Shown here: in pieces, positions 9,455 to 18,682 of the stretch
Layout of the letters: every line of letters starts with the position of its first letter
Position numbering within the stretch: the first letter of the stretch is position 1
Assembly (NCBI GenBank): GCA_021813405.1
Contig: JAKAKS010000042.1
Span: forward strand, 1-64,000
Length of the DNA stretch: 64,000 bases
Direction of reading: 5' to 3'
DNA from: Nitrospirota bacterium
GTDB taxonomy: Bacteria; Nitrospirota; Thermodesulfovibrionia; Thermodesulfovibrionales; JdFR-88
The notes under the pieces: generated by a model
Told to the model about the DNA's origin: nothing
What the model saw: only the letters and a program-made list of their open reading frames with translations
Databases searched by the model: none
Program-made: the position numbers and the translations under genes

Positions 9455-11197
9455 ATGAGAACTCTCAGGGTGGCCCTTGCCCAGATAAATCCCACTGTAG
9501 GCGACGTAAGGGGCAACACAAAAAAAATAATCGAGTTCATGGGCAGGGCCAGGGAAGAAGGCGCGTCCATAATAGCCTTTCCGGAACTTTCAATACCTGG
9601 CTATCCGCCGGAAGATCTCATCCTTAAGCCTCAATTTATAGCGGACAATTTAAAAGGGCTGGACGAGGTCCGGGCGGCAGCCGATGGGATTGTGGCCGTG
9701 GTGGGTTTTGTGGACAGGGGGCGTGACGTATTCAATGCGGCCGCCGTCCTTTCAGACAGGAAGGTAGTGGATGTTTACCATAAGATGTACCTCCCCAATT
9801 ACGGCGTTTTCGATGAGATGAGGTATTTCCAGGCCGGGACCGTCTGCCCGGTTTACGAGATGGGGGATTTCACCTTCGGCGTGACTATATGCGAGGACAT
9901 CTGGTATCCAACGGGGCCCGCAAGGACACAGGCCCTCAAAGGCGCCGAGGTGATAATAAACATTAACGGCTCCCCATATACCATTGGCAAGAACGAATTC
10001 AGGCGGAAGATGCTGGCAACCAGGTCATCCGACAGCGGCGCTATTATCGTGTATGTAAATATGGCAAGCGGACAGGACGAGCTGGTATTTGACGGCGGAA
10101 GCCTGGTAATGGACGAGAGGGGCCGCCTGGCAGCTTCCTGCGGCCTCTTCAGGGAACAACTGCTGACCGTAGACCTGGACCTTGAGTCTGTCTTCATGTG
10201 GCGCCTGCACGATCCGCGGATGAGGCAGGAACGGCTGATGAAGATTGATGAGGTAAAAACCGTCTCTTTCCCGCCGCCCAGGAGGGCGGCTGGACAGGCT
10301 GCCGCCAAAAAGATCAAAAAAACAGGCCCGGCCATTACTCAACCGCCAGGCCCGGAAGAAGAGATATATACGGCCCTTGGCTTCGGGCTTTCCGATTATG
10401 TAATGAAAAACGGGTTTAAAGAAGTGGTGATAGGCCTGTCAGGCGGGATAGATTCGGCCCTGGTTGCCGTGATCGCGGCGGACTTTTTGGGCAATAATAA
10501 AGTGCATACCGTTTTCATGCCCTCCAGGTTTACTTCCGCTGAAAGCCGCGAGGATTCCTATGAGCTGGCAAAAAACCTGGGCGTAAGCATGGCCGAGATC
10601 CCCATAGACCCGGTTTTCGACCAATATCTTGCCGCTCTTGATAAGAGCTTCAAGGATACGCAACCCAATGCAGCCGAGGAAAACCTGCAGGCGAGAGTCC
10701 GGGGCAACATCCTTATGGCGCTTTCAAACAAATTTGGATACCTGGTGGTAACAACCGGCAACAAGTCCGAGATGAGTGTGGGGTACGCCACCCTTTACGG
10801 CGATATGGCGGGCGGATTTGCCCTCATAAAGGACGTGCCAAAGACACTGGTGTACAGACTTTCACGCTGGAGGAACAGTAAAAAACCTCCCGTGATACCC
10901 GAGCGGATTATTACAAAAGCGCCTACGGCGGAACTCCGGCCAGACCAGAAGGACACGGATTCGCTGCCCCCATATGATGTTCTGGACCCGATACTGGCGG
11001 CATATGTGGAAGAGGAAAGGAGTTTTGAAGAGATGCTCGCCCTTTCTTATCCGCCTGAAGACTTAAAAAGGGTGATACGGATGGTTGATGCCAGTGAATA
11101 CAAGAGAAGGCAGTCGCCGCCCGGCATAAAGATTACGCCCAGGGCCTTTGGCCGGGACAGGCGGTTCCCTATTACAAACAAATACAAAAGTTATTGA
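9455..11197 (+). CDS. nadE: Glutamine-dependent NAD+ synthetase
   Basis: N-terminal nitrilase domain (FPELSIPGYPPEDL) plus synthetase SGGIDSALVA and TTGNKSEMSVGYATLYGDMAGGFA. Confidence 0.95.
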   Translation: MRTLRVALAQINPTVGDVRGNTKKIIEFMGRAREEGASIIAFPELSIPGYPPEDLILKPQFIADNLKGLDEVRAAADGIVAVVGFVDRGRDVFNAAAVLSDRKVVDVYHKMYLPNYGVFDEMRYFQAGTVCPVYEMGDFTFGVTICEDIWYPTGPARTQALKGAEVIININGSPYTIGKNEFRRKMLATRSSDSGAIIVYVNMASGQDELVFDGGSLVMDERGRLAASCGLFREQLLTVDLDLESVFMWRLHDPRMRQERLMKIDEVKTVSFPPPRRAAGQAAAKKIKKTGPAITQPPGPEEEIYTALGFGLSDYVMKNGFKEVVIGLSGGIDSALVAVIAADFLGNNKVHTVFMPSRFTSAESREDSYELAKNLGVSMAEIPIDPVFDQYLAALDKSFKDTQPNAAEENLQARVRGNILMALSNKFGYLVVTTGNKSEMSVGYATLYGDMAGGFALIKDVPKTLVYRLSRWRNSKKPPVIPERIITKAPTAELRPDQKDTDSLPPYDVLDPILAAYVEEERSFEEMLALSYPPEDLKRVIRMVDASEYKRRQSPPGIKITPRAFGRDRRFPITNKYKSY

Positions 11198-11280
11198 GTC
11201 AGCCTGCTATTTACAAAGTTTACCTCGTCTACTAATTAGTGTAAAATAAACTAGTTATTACGTTGTAGGAGAAAAGAGAA

Positions 11281-11517
11281 ATGGCGAAGGTAATATCAAC
11301 GAAAGTAGAAGAAGAGACGGACAAAGCCCTTGAAGCAATGGCGGCGGAGCTTAGCGTCACTAAAAGCTGGATTGTGAATCAGGCACTCAGGCAGTACATC
11401 GGGCGATATGAAGCCCAACTCTCCGACATGCGTATTGCGTCTATTGGCGAGACAATTGCCCATGAGGATGTAATGCAGGAATATGAGCTACGGGTAAAAA
11501 AGGCGCATGCCCTATAA
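11281..11517 (+). CDS. Ribbon-helix-helix/RelB-like antitoxin
   Basis: 78 aa RHH-type (VSTKVEEETDKALEAMAAELSVTKSWIVNQALRQYI); overlaps RelE-like gene. Confidence 0.8.
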   Translation: MAKVISTKVEEETDKALEAMAAELSVTKSWIVNQALRQYIGRYEAQLSDMRIASIGETIAHEDVMQEYELRVKKAHAL

Positions 11518-11764
11518 AGTCCGTTGGGACGTAAGGGCTTGCAAGGAATTAAAAAAACTCGACAACAAAGACGCTATCACTGTACTGGATGCAGTGGCCA
11601 GACTTACTGGCAATCCGTCAGCCGATTGCAAGCCGCTGGAGGGGAAATTCAAAAACAAATACAGGCTCCGCGTTGGCGATTACCGGGTAATATATTGGGC
11701 TAAAGAAGATGAAAACACGATCTTCATAATCGCCGTCAGGCATCGCAAGGAGGCTTATGAGTGA
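11507..11764 (+). CDS. RelE/ParE-family toxin
   Basis: KVRWDVRACKELKKLDNKDA...LEGKFKNKYRLRVGDYRVIYWAKEDENTIFIIAVRHRKEAYE. Confidence 0.88.
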   Translation: MPYKVRWDVRACKELKKLDNKDAITVLDAVARLTGNPSADCKPLEGKFKNKYRLRVGDYRVIYWAKEDENTIFIIAVRHRKEAYE

Positions 11765-11981
11765 ATGGTTTGAAGGGCAAATAATACCAAACTCTGGTCA
11801 ATACAAGAGTTATACGGGCAGGTTAAAGAGGGCAAAAATTATCGCCCTCGTAAAGAGCAAGAAACTGCTTGATAATTTTTGCGCCTCCGTCTGGCAATAC
11901 GGGTTCAGCAATAAAGGGAAGAATCACATTAATTTTCTTGAAAAGCTTGCAGATAGATTCAAATCAAGCAAAATTGCCTGA
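11757..11981 (+). CDS. Hypothetical small protein translationally coupled to the RelE-like toxin
   Basis: 74-aa ORF overlapping the toxin stop codon; no recognised family. Confidence 0.4.
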   Translation: MSEWFEGQIIPNSGQYKSYTGRLKRAKIIALVKSKKLLDNFCASVWQYGFSNKGKNHINFLEKLADRFKSSKIA

Positions 11982-11996
11982 TTTATTATTTTCCAC

Positions 11997-12314
11997 GTGG
12001 TGGAGGTCATAAAAATGAGGGTGTTTGAGGTCTTGCTCCTTTTGTTGATGTCCACATTCGTAATATCCCCCCAATGGGCGATAGCCGCCGGGGTCAAAAA
12101 GCCCGATTTTCAGAAGAACACCAAAATCTCGGAGATGGTCCCGGTCAAACCCGTCAGGATCAGCCTCAAGCGGGACGCCCGGGGCGGATATTCCTGGGAA
12201 ATAACCGGTGCGGACACAACGGCAATTATAAAGGCGGATTTGAGGCTCAGGGCTTATGTAAGGAGGATCGGCGCGCCTCTGGAACGGAAATCCAAGCGCA
12301 AAGAGAGAAAATGA
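11997..12314 (+). CDS. Hypothetical protein with signal peptide
   Basis: 105 aa, hydrophobic N-terminus; ATGA overlap with rsmI. Confidence 0.55.
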   Translation: MVEVIKMRVFEVLLLLLMSTFVISPQWAIAAGVKKPDFQKNTKISEMVPVKPVRISLKRDARGGYSWEITGADTTAIIKADLRLRAYVRRIGAPLERKSKRKERK

Positions 12315-13150
12315 CGGCAGTCCTTTACGTTGTTTCCACCCCCATTGGCAACCTGGAAGATATAACGCTTCGTGCCATAAGGACGCTGAAGGAAGCGGAC
12401 CTGATAGCCGCCGAGGACACCCGGCATTCCCTAAAACTGCTCTCCCACTTTGGCATTTCCAAGCCGATGATTAGCTACTGGTCCGGCCGCGAAAAGGCCA
12501 GGGCCGAAGAGGTGATGAGCGCGCTAAGGGAAGGCCGATCGGTGGCCCTGATCTCAGACGCGGGCACACCGGGGATAAATGATCCGGGCGCCGTACTCAT
12601 AACCGAGGCAATAAAAGCCGGGATAGAGGTTGTGGCGATACCGGGGCCAAGCGCTTTTCTGGCCGCCCTGTCCATCTCCGGCCTGGATACCGGAGAGTTT
12701 ACGTATATTGGGTTCCTGCCGGCCAAGCCGGGCCAGCGGAAAAAGGCCCTGGAGCGCCTGGCGCGCGAGCCCCGCACAATGGTGTTTTACGAGGCCCCGC
12801 ACCGGATAATAGACACGCTTATCGATATGGAAGAGGCCTTCGGCAAAACCAGGCAGGCCTCCCTGGCCCGCGAGATAACCAAGTTGCACGAGGAGGTCTT
12901 GCGCGGCGATATCGCCCATATCCTGGACCAGCTGGAGAACAAGACCATCGCCGGCGAATATGTTGTAACCATTGCCGGGGCAGTTCACCAGCCGGGCGGA
13001 ATGGAAGAGGCCCTGCTGGAAATAGACGAGCTTATAAAAACCGGCATGGGCCGGAAAGAGGCGGTCAAAAAAGTTGCTGCGGATTACGGGCTTGGGAAAA
13101 AAGAGCTTTACGATAAAAGCCTGCATGGCGCATCGGAACCCGGCGATTAG
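12311..13150 (+). CDS. rsmI: 16S rRNA (cytidine(1402)-2'-O)-methyltransferase RsmI
   Basis: LYVVSTPIGNLEDITLRAIRTLKEADLIAAEDTRHS; start at ATG 12311, not the upstream 12074 of the ORF track. Confidence 0.93.
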   Translation: MTAVLYVVSTPIGNLEDITLRAIRTLKEADLIAAEDTRHSLKLLSHFGISKPMISYWSGREKARAEEVMSALREGRSVALISDAGTPGINDPGAVLITEAIKAGIEVVAIPGPSAFLAALSISGLDTGEFTYIGFLPAKPGQRKKALERLAREPRTMVFYEAPHRIIDTLIDMEEAFGKTRQASLAREITKLHEEVLRGDIAHILDQLENKTIAGEYVVTIAGAVHQPGGMEEALLEIDELIKTGMGRKEAVKKVAADYGLGKKELYDKSLHGASEPGD

Positions 13151-13358
13151 GAAAAAACCACAGACCATAAGAAAACCTGGCAACAATGGACTCATTTATT
13201 GGGGGACAAGGAAGAAAGGGGAAATTGCCCGGAGGCGCGCGGCACTACGTTGAGTTTCCTCTTGATGCCCCGGCATGCCGCGACTTCAGCCTCTTCTACT
13301 TCCAAAAACCGCAGCTTTTCCGGGGCCCAGCTGCCGAAAATTGTTTTTGAGATGGGCC

Positions 13359-13390
13359 AAAAAAAAGCTGCTGTCTTTTGGGACAGCAGC
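13359..13390 (-). terminator. Intrinsic terminator on the minus strand
   Basis: Perfect 9-bp stem GCTGCTGTC/GACAGCAGC (13367-13375 / 13382-13390), 6-nt loop, followed on the minus strand by an uninterrupted T tract. Confidence 0.7.
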
Positions 13391-13932
13391 AAGCTTGGGG
13401 AGGTAACGAGGCGCTTATGCCTCATTTTTATCATATAGCCTAATCTTTGTCAAGCATAAAAATTCAACTTACCTCATATTCATAGGTTTAGATAATCACT
13501 GAAAAAGATTCACCTTATAAATAGGGTTTATTTTAGTTAAAATTGCTGTTTTTTAAGGAAATCTTGCCCTTCTTGAAAGAGATCCCTGCCCGCAGGATTT
13601 TTGGACTGTTTTTCATGAATCTCCGATTTAACAATCGCCCAACACCCATTTCACAGGAAAAAACCTTCAAAATCCGCAACTTGGCTACATCTCATTTTTC
13701 CCTTGACTCAGCACAACATATAGTGTTTAATATTCAAGACTTAATAAAAAAACACAAAAACTAGGGTCAGGGCTTCTCCTGGATTACATGGGGTCGCAGA
13801 TGTAGTTTTGGATGTTTCCACAAGGTTTTTTCAAACGGGAATGGGGGTTCTTATGCGGTGCGTGGCTTTGTGAGGGCCGTTTTTCAGGGCGCTCGGCATA
13901 TGGGTAAATCATGTTGAAAACAAAAAATCGTT

Positions 13933-13974
13933 TCCCGGGCAGGCAGCCAACTTGCCTTGCGCTCCGGGATTTTT
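13933..13974 (+). promoter_or_regulatory. Terminator-like hairpin in the nrdJ 5' leader
   Basis: TCCCGG(13933-38)/CCGGGA(13964-69) outer and AGGCA/TGCCT inner stem, then TTTTT, ~25 nt before the nrdJ ATG. Confidence 0.45.
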
Positions 13975-13998
13975 CATCTCTTCTGGGGGGATTAAAAA

Positions 13999-16284
13999 AT
14001 GAGATCCGCATCATCTGAGGGATTTGTGCCGCCGGTTTTAACGCCAAACGCACAAAAAGTACTGGAAAAACGCTATTTGAAGCGCAATGAGGAAGGGACG
14101 GTTATCGAAACCCCTGCCGACTTGTTCCGCAGGGTGGCCAAGGCTATCGCTTCAATCGACAAGGCCTATGGCAAAACCGAGGAGCAGATATCGGGCCTGG
14201 AGAAGGAGTTTTACAACATGCTTACCAGGCTGGAGTTTTTGCCAAACAGCCCCACCCTTATGAACGCCGGGCGCAGGCTTGGGCAGCTTTCGGCCTGCTT
14301 TGTGCTGCCGGTTGGCGACTCGATGGAATCCATATTCGATGCGGTAAAATACGCCGCAATCATACATAAATCCGGCGGTGGCACAGGTTTTTCCTTCTCC
14401 AAACTAAGGCCCAAAGGTGACGTGGTTGGTTCAACAAAAGGCGTGTCATCCGGCCCGGTCTCCTTCATGACCGTTTTTGATACCGCCACAGAGGCCGTTA
14501 AGCAGGGCGGCACGCGCAGGGGCGCAAACATGGGGATGCTCTCCGTGCACCACCCGGACATCCTGCACTTCATACAATGCAAGGACGACAACCACAAGCT
14601 TAACAACTTCAACATATCCGTTGCCCTCACGGACACTTTCATGAAGGCCGTGGAGGAAGACGGCGAATTCGAGCTTTTAAATCCCAGGAACAACAAGCCC
14701 ACCCAGAAGATGCGCGCCCGCGAGGTGTTCGATCTAATCGTCTCCCACGCATGGGGCAACGGGGAGCCGGGCGTTGTCTTCATAGACAGGGTAAACGAGT
14801 GCAACCCCACGCCGCACATCGGGGCCATCGAAAGCACAAATCCGTGCGGGGAGCAGCCGCTTCTTCCGTATGAGTCCTGCAATCTGGGCTCCATAAACCT
14901 GGCCCGCATGATTAAAGATAACGCCGTGGACTGGGACAAACTTTCACGCATTACAAGGCATGCGGTGCATTTCCTTGACAACGTGATAGACGCAAACAAA
15001 TATCCTTTGCCCGAAATTTCCCATATGACCAAGGCCAACAGGAAGATCGGCCTTGGCGTTATGGGTTTTGCCGACATGCTCATCCAGCTGGGCATCCCGT
15101 ATAACTCCGAAGAAGCGCTGGAACTGGCCGAAAAGGTGATGGGCACAATCAAGGCAGAGGCGGTTGCCCAGTCCGAGCTTATGGCTGCGGAACGCGGCAC
15201 GTATCCCAACTATAATTCTGCCGTCTGCGGTAAAAAGGCGCTAAGAAACGCAACCACAACCACCATAGCCCCAACGGGCACCCTGTCCATAATAGCCGGG
15301 TGCTCCTCCGGGGTGGAGCCGCTCTTTGCCGTGTGCTATGTGCGCACCGTAATGGAGGGGACCAAGCTTATAGAGGTTAACCCGTATTTCGAGCAGGTAG
15401 CCAAGCAGCACGGCTTCTGGTCCAGGGAACTTCTGGAAAAAGTGGCCGAAAGCGGCAGCCTTCACGGCATCCCGGAGATACCCGACAGCATAAAGACCGT
15501 ATTTGCCACCGCGCACGACATCACCCCGGAGGACCATATCCGGATGCAGGCGGCCTTCCAGAAGCACACGTGCAACGCCGTCTCAAAAACAGTTAACTTC
15601 CCCAACCACGCAACCAAGGAAGACGTGGAGCAGGTTTACCGGCTTGCCTACAAGCTTGGATGCAAGGGCGTTACGGTTTATCGCGACGGCTCCCGTGAGC
15701 AGGTGCTTACCACCGGGTCCAAAACCCAGGCCGCGCAAGCCCCGGCGGAGCAAACGCAGGCCACAGGCAAGATAATGCCCAAAAAGAGGCCGGACGTTCT
15801 GCGCGGCACAACAAGGAAGATGCACACCGGCTGCGGGCACGTGTATGTAACCATAAACGAGGACGGGGACGGCCACTTTTTCGAGCTGTTCACCTCCATG
15901 GGCAAGGCCGGCGGGTGCGCTTCCAGCCAGTCCGAGGCGCTGGGCAGGCTTATCTCGCTTGCGCTGCGCTCCAATATAGAGCCGGAAGAGATAGTCAAGC
16001 AGCTTAAGGGCATCTCCTGCCATCAGCCCCAGTGGGGCGCGGGCGGCAGGATACTTTCCTGCTCGGACGCTTTGGCAAAATCGCTTGAAATGTACCACTA
16101 CAAAAAAGGTAACGGAAACGGGCACGGCAAGCATGGGGAGACAGACAGCGCTTCAGACGGCTCAGGGTCTGATTACTACGAGGAGCCGATGATCATCGGC
16201 GCCTGCCCGGAATGCGGCGGCGCCGTGGAGCACGAAGGCGGCTGCGCAATCTGCCGTAACTGCGGGTTTACCAAGTGCGCGTAA
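13999..16284 (+). CDS. nrdJ: Vitamin B12-dependent (class II) ribonucleoside-diphosphate reductase
   Basis: LPNSPTLMNAGRRLGQLSACFVLPV, GGGTGFSFSKLRP, NPCGEQPLLPYESCNLGSINL, C-terminal zinc ribbon CPECGG...CRNCG. Confidence 0.95.
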   Translation: MRSASSEGFVPPVLTPNAQKVLEKRYLKRNEEGTVIETPADLFRRVAKAIASIDKAYGKTEEQISGLEKEFYNMLTRLEFLPNSPTLMNAGRRLGQLSACFVLPVGDSMESIFDAVKYAAIIHKSGGGTGFSFSKLRPKGDVVGSTKGVSSGPVSFMTVFDTATEAVKQGGTRRGANMGMLSVHHPDILHFIQCKDDNHKLNNFNISVALTDTFMKAVEEDGEFELLNPRNNKPTQKMRAREVFDLIVSHAWGNGEPGVVFIDRVNECNPTPHIGAIESTNPCGEQPLLPYESCNLGSINLARMIKDNAVDWDKLSRITRHAVHFLDNVIDANKYPLPEISHMTKANRKIGLGVMGFADMLIQLGIPYNSEEALELAEKVMGTIKAEAVAQSELMAAERGTYPNYNSAVCGKKALRNATTTTIAPTGTLSIIAGCSSGVEPLFAVCYVRTVMEGTKLIEVNPYFEQVAKQHGFWSRELLEKVAESGSLHGIPEIPDSIKTVFATAHDITPEDHIRMQAAFQKHTCNAVSKTVNFPNHATKEDVEQVYRLAYKLGCKGVTVYRDGSREQVLTTGSKTQAAQAPAEQTQATGKIMPKKRPDVLRGTTRKMHTGCGHVYVTINEDGDGHFFELFTSMGKAGGCASSQSEALGRLISLALRSNIEPEEIVKQLKGISCHQPQWGAGGRILSCSDALAKSLEMYHYKKGNGNGHGKHGETDSASDGSGSDYYEEPMIIGACPECGGAVEHEGGCAICRNCGFTKCA

Positions 16285-16287
16285 GGC

Positions 16288-16315
16288 CGTCATACCGGCG
16301 AAAGCCGATATCCAG
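16288..16315. repeat. Short inverted-repeat element (CGTCATACCGGCGAAAGCCGATATCCAG)
   Basis: ACCGGC-GAAA-GCCGAT near-palindrome resembling the widespread GTCATTCCCGCGAAAGCGGGAATCCAG-type intergenic repeat. Confidence 0.5.
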
Positions 16316-16400
16316 CGGCGTTAATAACAAAGACATTACAAATGTTTGAGGTACGGGGCGCTTAACAGTACGGGGCTCTAAAGACGCAAGGGGGAGGCTT

Positions 16401-16856
16401 ATGAGACCTGATTCGAGAGCTGGCATCGCGTTTCTGGCCGGAATGCATATACTGGGCAAGGAAGCGCCCAGGGTCTTTGACGTAGCACATAACGCGCATT
16501 ACGACGTTGCCGCGCTTCTTGAGAAAAAAGGCGTGGAGCTTTTTGAGCAGAACCCGCCTTTTGGCCTGGCCAGGAATTTCTTCGAGCTTGGGCGGGCAAG
16601 CTTCTGCTATAACACCAATGATGGCCCGCTCTATTTAAACATCAATGGCAATTCCTTCAAGGGCTATTGCACAGTCAGTTGCAGCCTCTTTGCCGGCAAG
16701 GCCAGCGGCAACCTGGTTATCCTTTACGATTACAAGGCCAAATCCTTCTTCCAGTACCGCCTGTGCTTTTCTGCCCACGCCCATGCTCATAAAAACAAAA
16801 ACCCCCACGTCTGCGGGCAATTGTGCAACGATTGCGTGGTGGGGAAGGTGAGGTAG
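16401..16856 (+). CDS. Hypothetical protein
   Basis: 151-aa ORF with SD-like GGGGGAGG; not recognised. Confidence 0.55.
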   Translation: MRPDSRAGIAFLAGMHILGKEAPRVFDVAHNAHYDVAALLEKKGVELFEQNPPFGLARNFFELGRASFCYNTNDGPLYLNINGNSFKGYCTVSCSLFAGKASGNLVILYDYKAKSFFQYRLCFSAHAHAHKNKNPHVCGQLCNDCVVGKVR

Positions 16857-16870
16857 AAAGCCGCTTTACT

Positions 16871-17443
16871 ATGAATATAGATTGGCAGGTCGTCGCTACA
16901 ATAGCAGCGCCTATTATCACCTTATTCTTAGGCTTCTGGTTAAATCAAAAATTCGAAAGCCGTCCAGTTTTGATTTCATATTATGGTCACGTTTCCACAT
17001 TTACAGTTAGGCCACCATCCCCAGCGCAACCCTACAATGTAAATGCACATTCAATAATGCTTAAAAATGCTGGACGAAGGCCAGCTACGAATGTTTACAT
17101 TAATCATCATGTATTGCCTGATTTCAATATTTGGCCGCATGTGAATTACAGAGTAGAAAATCTTCCTGATACTAGCCGAGCAATTATAATGCCTACTCTT
17201 GTTCCGAATGAATTAATAACCATTTCGTATATGTACCCCCCTTCACTTACGGCTGACAAAATAAATGCTGATATCAAATACGATCAAGGCATCGCAAAAC
17301 GTATACCTGTTTTATTGCAACGGCAATATCCGAAATGGTTTAACATCGCCGCTGTCCTGCTTTTCTTTATTGGCATTGTTGCATCCCTTTATTTAGGATT
17401 TAATATCGTAAGATCATTAATCAAGGTCATCGGCTCTCATTAA
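16871..17443 (+). CDS. Hypothetical membrane protein
   Basis: N- and C-terminal hydrophobic helices around a soluble domain; start at MNIDWQVV. Confidence 0.6.
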   Translation: MNIDWQVVATIAAPIITLFLGFWLNQKFESRPVLISYYGHVSTFTVRPPSPAQPYNVNAHSIMLKNAGRRPATNVYINHHVLPDFNIWPHVNYRVENLPDTSRAIIMPTLVPNELITISYMYPPSLTADKINADIKYDQGIAKRIPVLLQRQYPKWFNIAAVLLFFIGIVASLYLGFNIVRSLIKVIGSH

Positions 17444-17485
17444 AGGACAGAAAAGAAGAACGGAAAAAATGACGGTTCTATCTAA

Positions 17486-17530
17486 ATGAAACTTCTCCCC
17501 TATAACACATTCGAAATCCAATCCCCTCTG
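17486..17530 (+). repeat. Repeated N-terminal gene fragment, copy 1
   Basis: ATGAAACTTCTCCCCTATAACACATTCGAAATCCAATCCCCTCTG encodes MKLLPYNTFEIQSPL. Confidence 0.75.
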
Positions 17531-17823
17531 TGGCGAAGGTGGTAAACACGTTGCAACAGATGCAGGACTCAGTCGCTCAATTGGCCGCGCAACTTGACAG
17601 GCTGCAAGATCTGATTGTCGCCATCACCTGCATTATTTGCGGCCCCTGGCTGATTCTATTGTCGCAAACAACTGCCGCAATACGCGCCATTGCCATAAAC
17701 ACCCAAAAAATGGAAACTGGGGAAACTTACAAAACAATCGATATTCTTTCTTTTATTTATACCGCAATCGGCATATGCATGGTCATCTTCGGCGTAGTGA
17801 TTTTGGTTAAAGTTTTTGCTTAA
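17530..17823 (+). CDS. Hypothetical membrane protein
   Basis: 97 aa, two hydrophobic helices; possible GTG start at the edge of repeat copy 1. Confidence 0.45.
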   Translation: MAKVVNTLQQMQDSVAQLAAQLDRLQDLIVAITCIICGPWLILLSQTTAAIRAIAINTQKMETGETYKTIDILSFIYTAIGICMVIFGVVILVKVFA

Positions 17824-17835
17824 TCACAAAATGGA

Positions 17836-17925
17836 CAGAATTCTGTGGACACAACACCTAACTCCATCTTAAAAATATGAAACTGCTCTCTTAACGACTA
17901 ATTCCGGGGACAAAATACTTAATTC
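17836..17925. repeat. REP-like remnant (two degenerate units)
   Basis: GAATTCTGTGGACACAACACCTAACTCC and TAATTCCGGGGACAAAATACTTAATTCC align to one another. Confidence 0.5.
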
Positions 17926-17943
17926 CAATTAAGAACATCCATC

Positions 17944-17979
17944 CTCCCCTATAACACATTCGAAATCCAATCCCCTCTG
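17944..17979 (+). repeat. Repeated N-terminal gene fragment, copy 2
   Basis: CTCCCCTATAACACATTCGAAATCCAATCCCCTCTG identical to the core of copy 1; continues as SLDQAVARP*. Confidence 0.75.
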
Positions 17980-18042
17980 AGTCTGGACCAGGCCGTAGCG
18001 CGTCCTTGACTTATTATTTTTAATATCTTATTATTTTTAATA

Positions 18043-18315
18043 ATGTGGCGGGTTCTGGAGCACCACGACATTTCAAAGACGTGCCGGAAGCTGCCTCTGG
18101 AAGTGGTGAAGAAATACGAACTCTGGAAGGACATCGTATTGCGGCACGGGCCGGAAAAACTGAAGGAGTTTCCAGGATTCAGGGATGAGAAATTAAAAGG
18201 GGAGCGGGAAGGGCAATGGGCGTCCAGGCTTAATTTGCAATACAGGGCCATCTACGAAGTGGAACGCGAGACGGTCACAGTTTTTATTTTGGAGATAACG
18301 CCGCATAAGTATTAA
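18043..18315 (+). CDS. higB: HigB/RelE-family mRNA interferase toxin
   Basis: 90 aa; LEFPGFRDEKLKG...WASRLNLQYRAIYEVERETVTVFILEITPHKY. Confidence 0.8.
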   Translation: MWRVLEHHDISKTCRKLPLEVVKKYELWKDIVLRHGPEKLKEFPGFRDEKLKGEREGQWASRLNLQYRAIYEVERETVTVFILEITPHKY

Positions 18316-18325
18316 CGGAGGATTT

Positions 18326-18607
18326 ATGAAACATAAAAACAGACCGGGATTTGTTGAGGCCAGGCCACATGCGGCACTTACTACGGGCGAAGTCATAAAG
18401 ATGCTTAGGCAACTGAAGGGCTGGACCCAGGCTGAGTTTGCGAAACGCTGCGGCATCAGCGCCACGAACATCAGTCTTTTAGAGAACGGAAAAGTGGAGA
18501 TAGGCAAGAGGCGCTCCGAACAAATAGCGGAGGCTTTCGGCGTGCATCCGGCCATTATCATGTTTCCCGAGTATGAAGGCAACGGGATTAAAAAGAATGC
18601 GGCATAG
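18326..18607 (+). CDS. higA: HigA-like XRE antitoxin
   Basis: HTH: VIKMLRQLKGWTQAEFAKRCGISATNISLLENGKVEIGKRRSEQIAEAFGV. Confidence 0.85.
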   Translation: MKHKNRPGFVEARPHAALTTGEVIKMLRQLKGWTQAEFAKRCGISATNISLLENGKVEIGKRRSEQIAEAFGVHPAIIMFPEYEGNGIKKNAA

Positions 18608-18682
18608 GCGAATCGAATTTTGGTCCAGGCTGGAATCCTGCTTCCGCAGCAATGAAGAAAATGGAGCGGCTATTCTATTTTT

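Noticed and set aside
12074-12310. N-terminal extension of rsmI to 12074
   Set aside because: The upstream 79 residues overlap another ORF and look non-coding in this frame; RsmI begins naturally at 12311
13765-13998. Cobalamin riboswitch upstream of nrdJ
   Set aside because: The conserved core (GCCACTG-like and B12-box sequences) could not be found by eye; kept only as an unclassified structured leader
14211-15209. 332-aa minus-strand ORF
   Set aside because: Antisense shadow of nrdJ in GC-rich coding sequence
16268-16459. 63-aa minus-strand ORF containing GFRRYDG
   Set aside because: It is a translation of the short inverted-repeat element at 16288-16315, not a gene
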